NCBI GenBank assembly: GCA_025936015.1
Contig: JAICUE010000175.1
Location: 1 to 6,028 of the forward strand
Direction: 5' to 3'
Source: Gemmatimonadaceae bacterium
GTDB taxonomy: Bacteria; Gemmatimonadota; Gemmatimonadetes; Gemmatimonadales; Gemmatimonadaceae
DNA: 6,028 bases
Part shown: piece by piece, positions 5,856 through 6,028 of the stretch
How positions within the stretch are numbered: position 1 is the first letter of the stretch
How the letters are laid out: each line of letters opens with the position of its first letter
Translations under genes and position numbers: made by a program
Notes under the pieces: generated by a model
Told to the model about the DNA's origin: nothing
What the model saw: the letters and a program-made list of their open reading frames with translations, nothing else
Databases searched by the model: none

Positions 5856-6028
5856 GTGCGGATCGTCGCCGGCGAGTGGCGCGGCCGCCGGATCAAGCCG
5901 CCCGATGACGATCGCGTCCGTCCGACCGCCGACCGCGTGCGCGAGGCGTGGATGAGCATCATCGGCGCGGAGATCGTCGACGCCCGCGTCCTCGACCTCT
6001 GCGCCGGCTCCGGCGCGTTAGGCCTGGA
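5856..6028 (+). CDS. rsmD: 16S rRNA (guanine(966)-N2)-methyltransferase RsmD, N-terminal part (3' end outside window)
   Basis: The first 57 codons are present, and the frame is still open at the right edge. The N-terminus reads VRIVAGEWRGRRIKPP, then RPTADRVREAWMSIIG, then DLCAGSGALGL. These match the RsmD family start (RIIaGewrGRrl), its RPT-x-DRVREA signature and the SAM-binding motif I (D-x-x-AGSGALG). The known reaction is N2-methylation of G966 in 16S rRNA of the small subunit. The GTG start lies 3 nt after the recJ TAG and in the same frame, so stop-codon readthrough would yield a RecJ-RsmD fusion; coupled reinitiation is the simpler reading. Motif I itself contains a CGTTAGGC copy (6016-6023) encoding the A-L-G of GALG. 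About two-thirds of a typical protein near 180-200 residues is missing. Confidence 0.92.
   Translation, partial: MRIVAGEWRGRRIKPPDDDRVRPTADRVREAWMSIIGAEIVDARVLDLCAGSGALGL

Larger units (their letters stand above)
161..6023 (+). repeat. Dispersed polar octamer CGTTAGGC, nine copies, all on + strand
   Basis: Exact copies are at 161-168 and 842-849 (mutS2), 1905-1912 and 2124-2131 (dnaG), 3261-3268 (after the dnaG stop), 5365-5372 and 5539-5546 (recJ), 5847-5854 (recJ stop) and 6016-6023 (rsmD). A one-mismatch copy, CGTTAGGG, is at 1740-1747 in dnaG. I found no GCCTAACG. The following base is a purine in eight of nine copies and the preceding base is mostly G or C; otherwise the flanks are not conserved, so the core is the eight bases. 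Spacing runs from about 170 to 2100 nt. All in-gene copies that are read as codons are NCG-TTA-GGC. Confidence 0.85.

Noticed and set aside
4682..5908. 408-codon + strand frame overlapping recJ and the rsmD start
   Set aside because: Arg/Ala/Gly-rich shifted-frame translation of recJ with no conserved motifs.

Overview
The window looks like core chromosome of a very GC-rich bacterium (roughly two-thirds GC or more by eye). All five genes lie head to tail on the + strand: the 3' part of mutS2, a complete dnaG, a complete gene for a coiled-coil C4 zinc-ribbon protein, a complete recJ, and the first 57 codons of rsmD. The protein style, for example the DnaG zinc motif context GPCPFHQGTNRNFSVSPKKK, resembles what I associate with Gemmatimonadota. 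That assignment comes from memory and is tentative. I see no mobile element, CRISPR array, tRNA or rRNA.

Layout: mutS2 (1-1245, open at the left edge) is followed after 37 nt by dnaG (1283-3259). After 48 nt comes the zinc-ribbon gene (3308-4036), which has the one strong Shine-Dalgarno in the window. After 58 nt holding a 9-bp GC hairpin comes recJ (4095-5852), and after only 3 nt rsmD (5856 to the right edge). No gap is longer than 58 nt and no convincing promoter was found, so co-transcription of much of the block is likely, perhaps attenuated at the hairpins. The products serve genome maintenance (MutS2 branched-DNA or ribosome-collision ATPase/nuclease, DnaG primase, RecJ 5'-3' ssDNA exonuclease) plus ribosome maturation (RsmD). 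The zinc-ribbon protein has no assigned role here.

The most interesting signal is not a gene. The non-palindromic octamer CGTTAGGC occurs nine times, always on the + strand, with no copy of its reverse complement found by reading. I estimate about 0.1 copies expected by composition. Seven copies are inside genes in the same reading register (NCG-TTA-GGC). One lies in the loop of a hairpin across the dnaG stop, and one supplies the TAG stop of recJ. Every in-frame TTA leucine codon I could find sits in this octamer or in its single one-base variant. This suggests selection on the DNA (or RNA) word itself, like a polar genome signal such as Chi, KOPS or an uptake sequence. A second curiosity is a pair of short AT-rich, rare-codon patches, each with an inverted repeat, inside conserved protein motifs of mutS2 and recJ.
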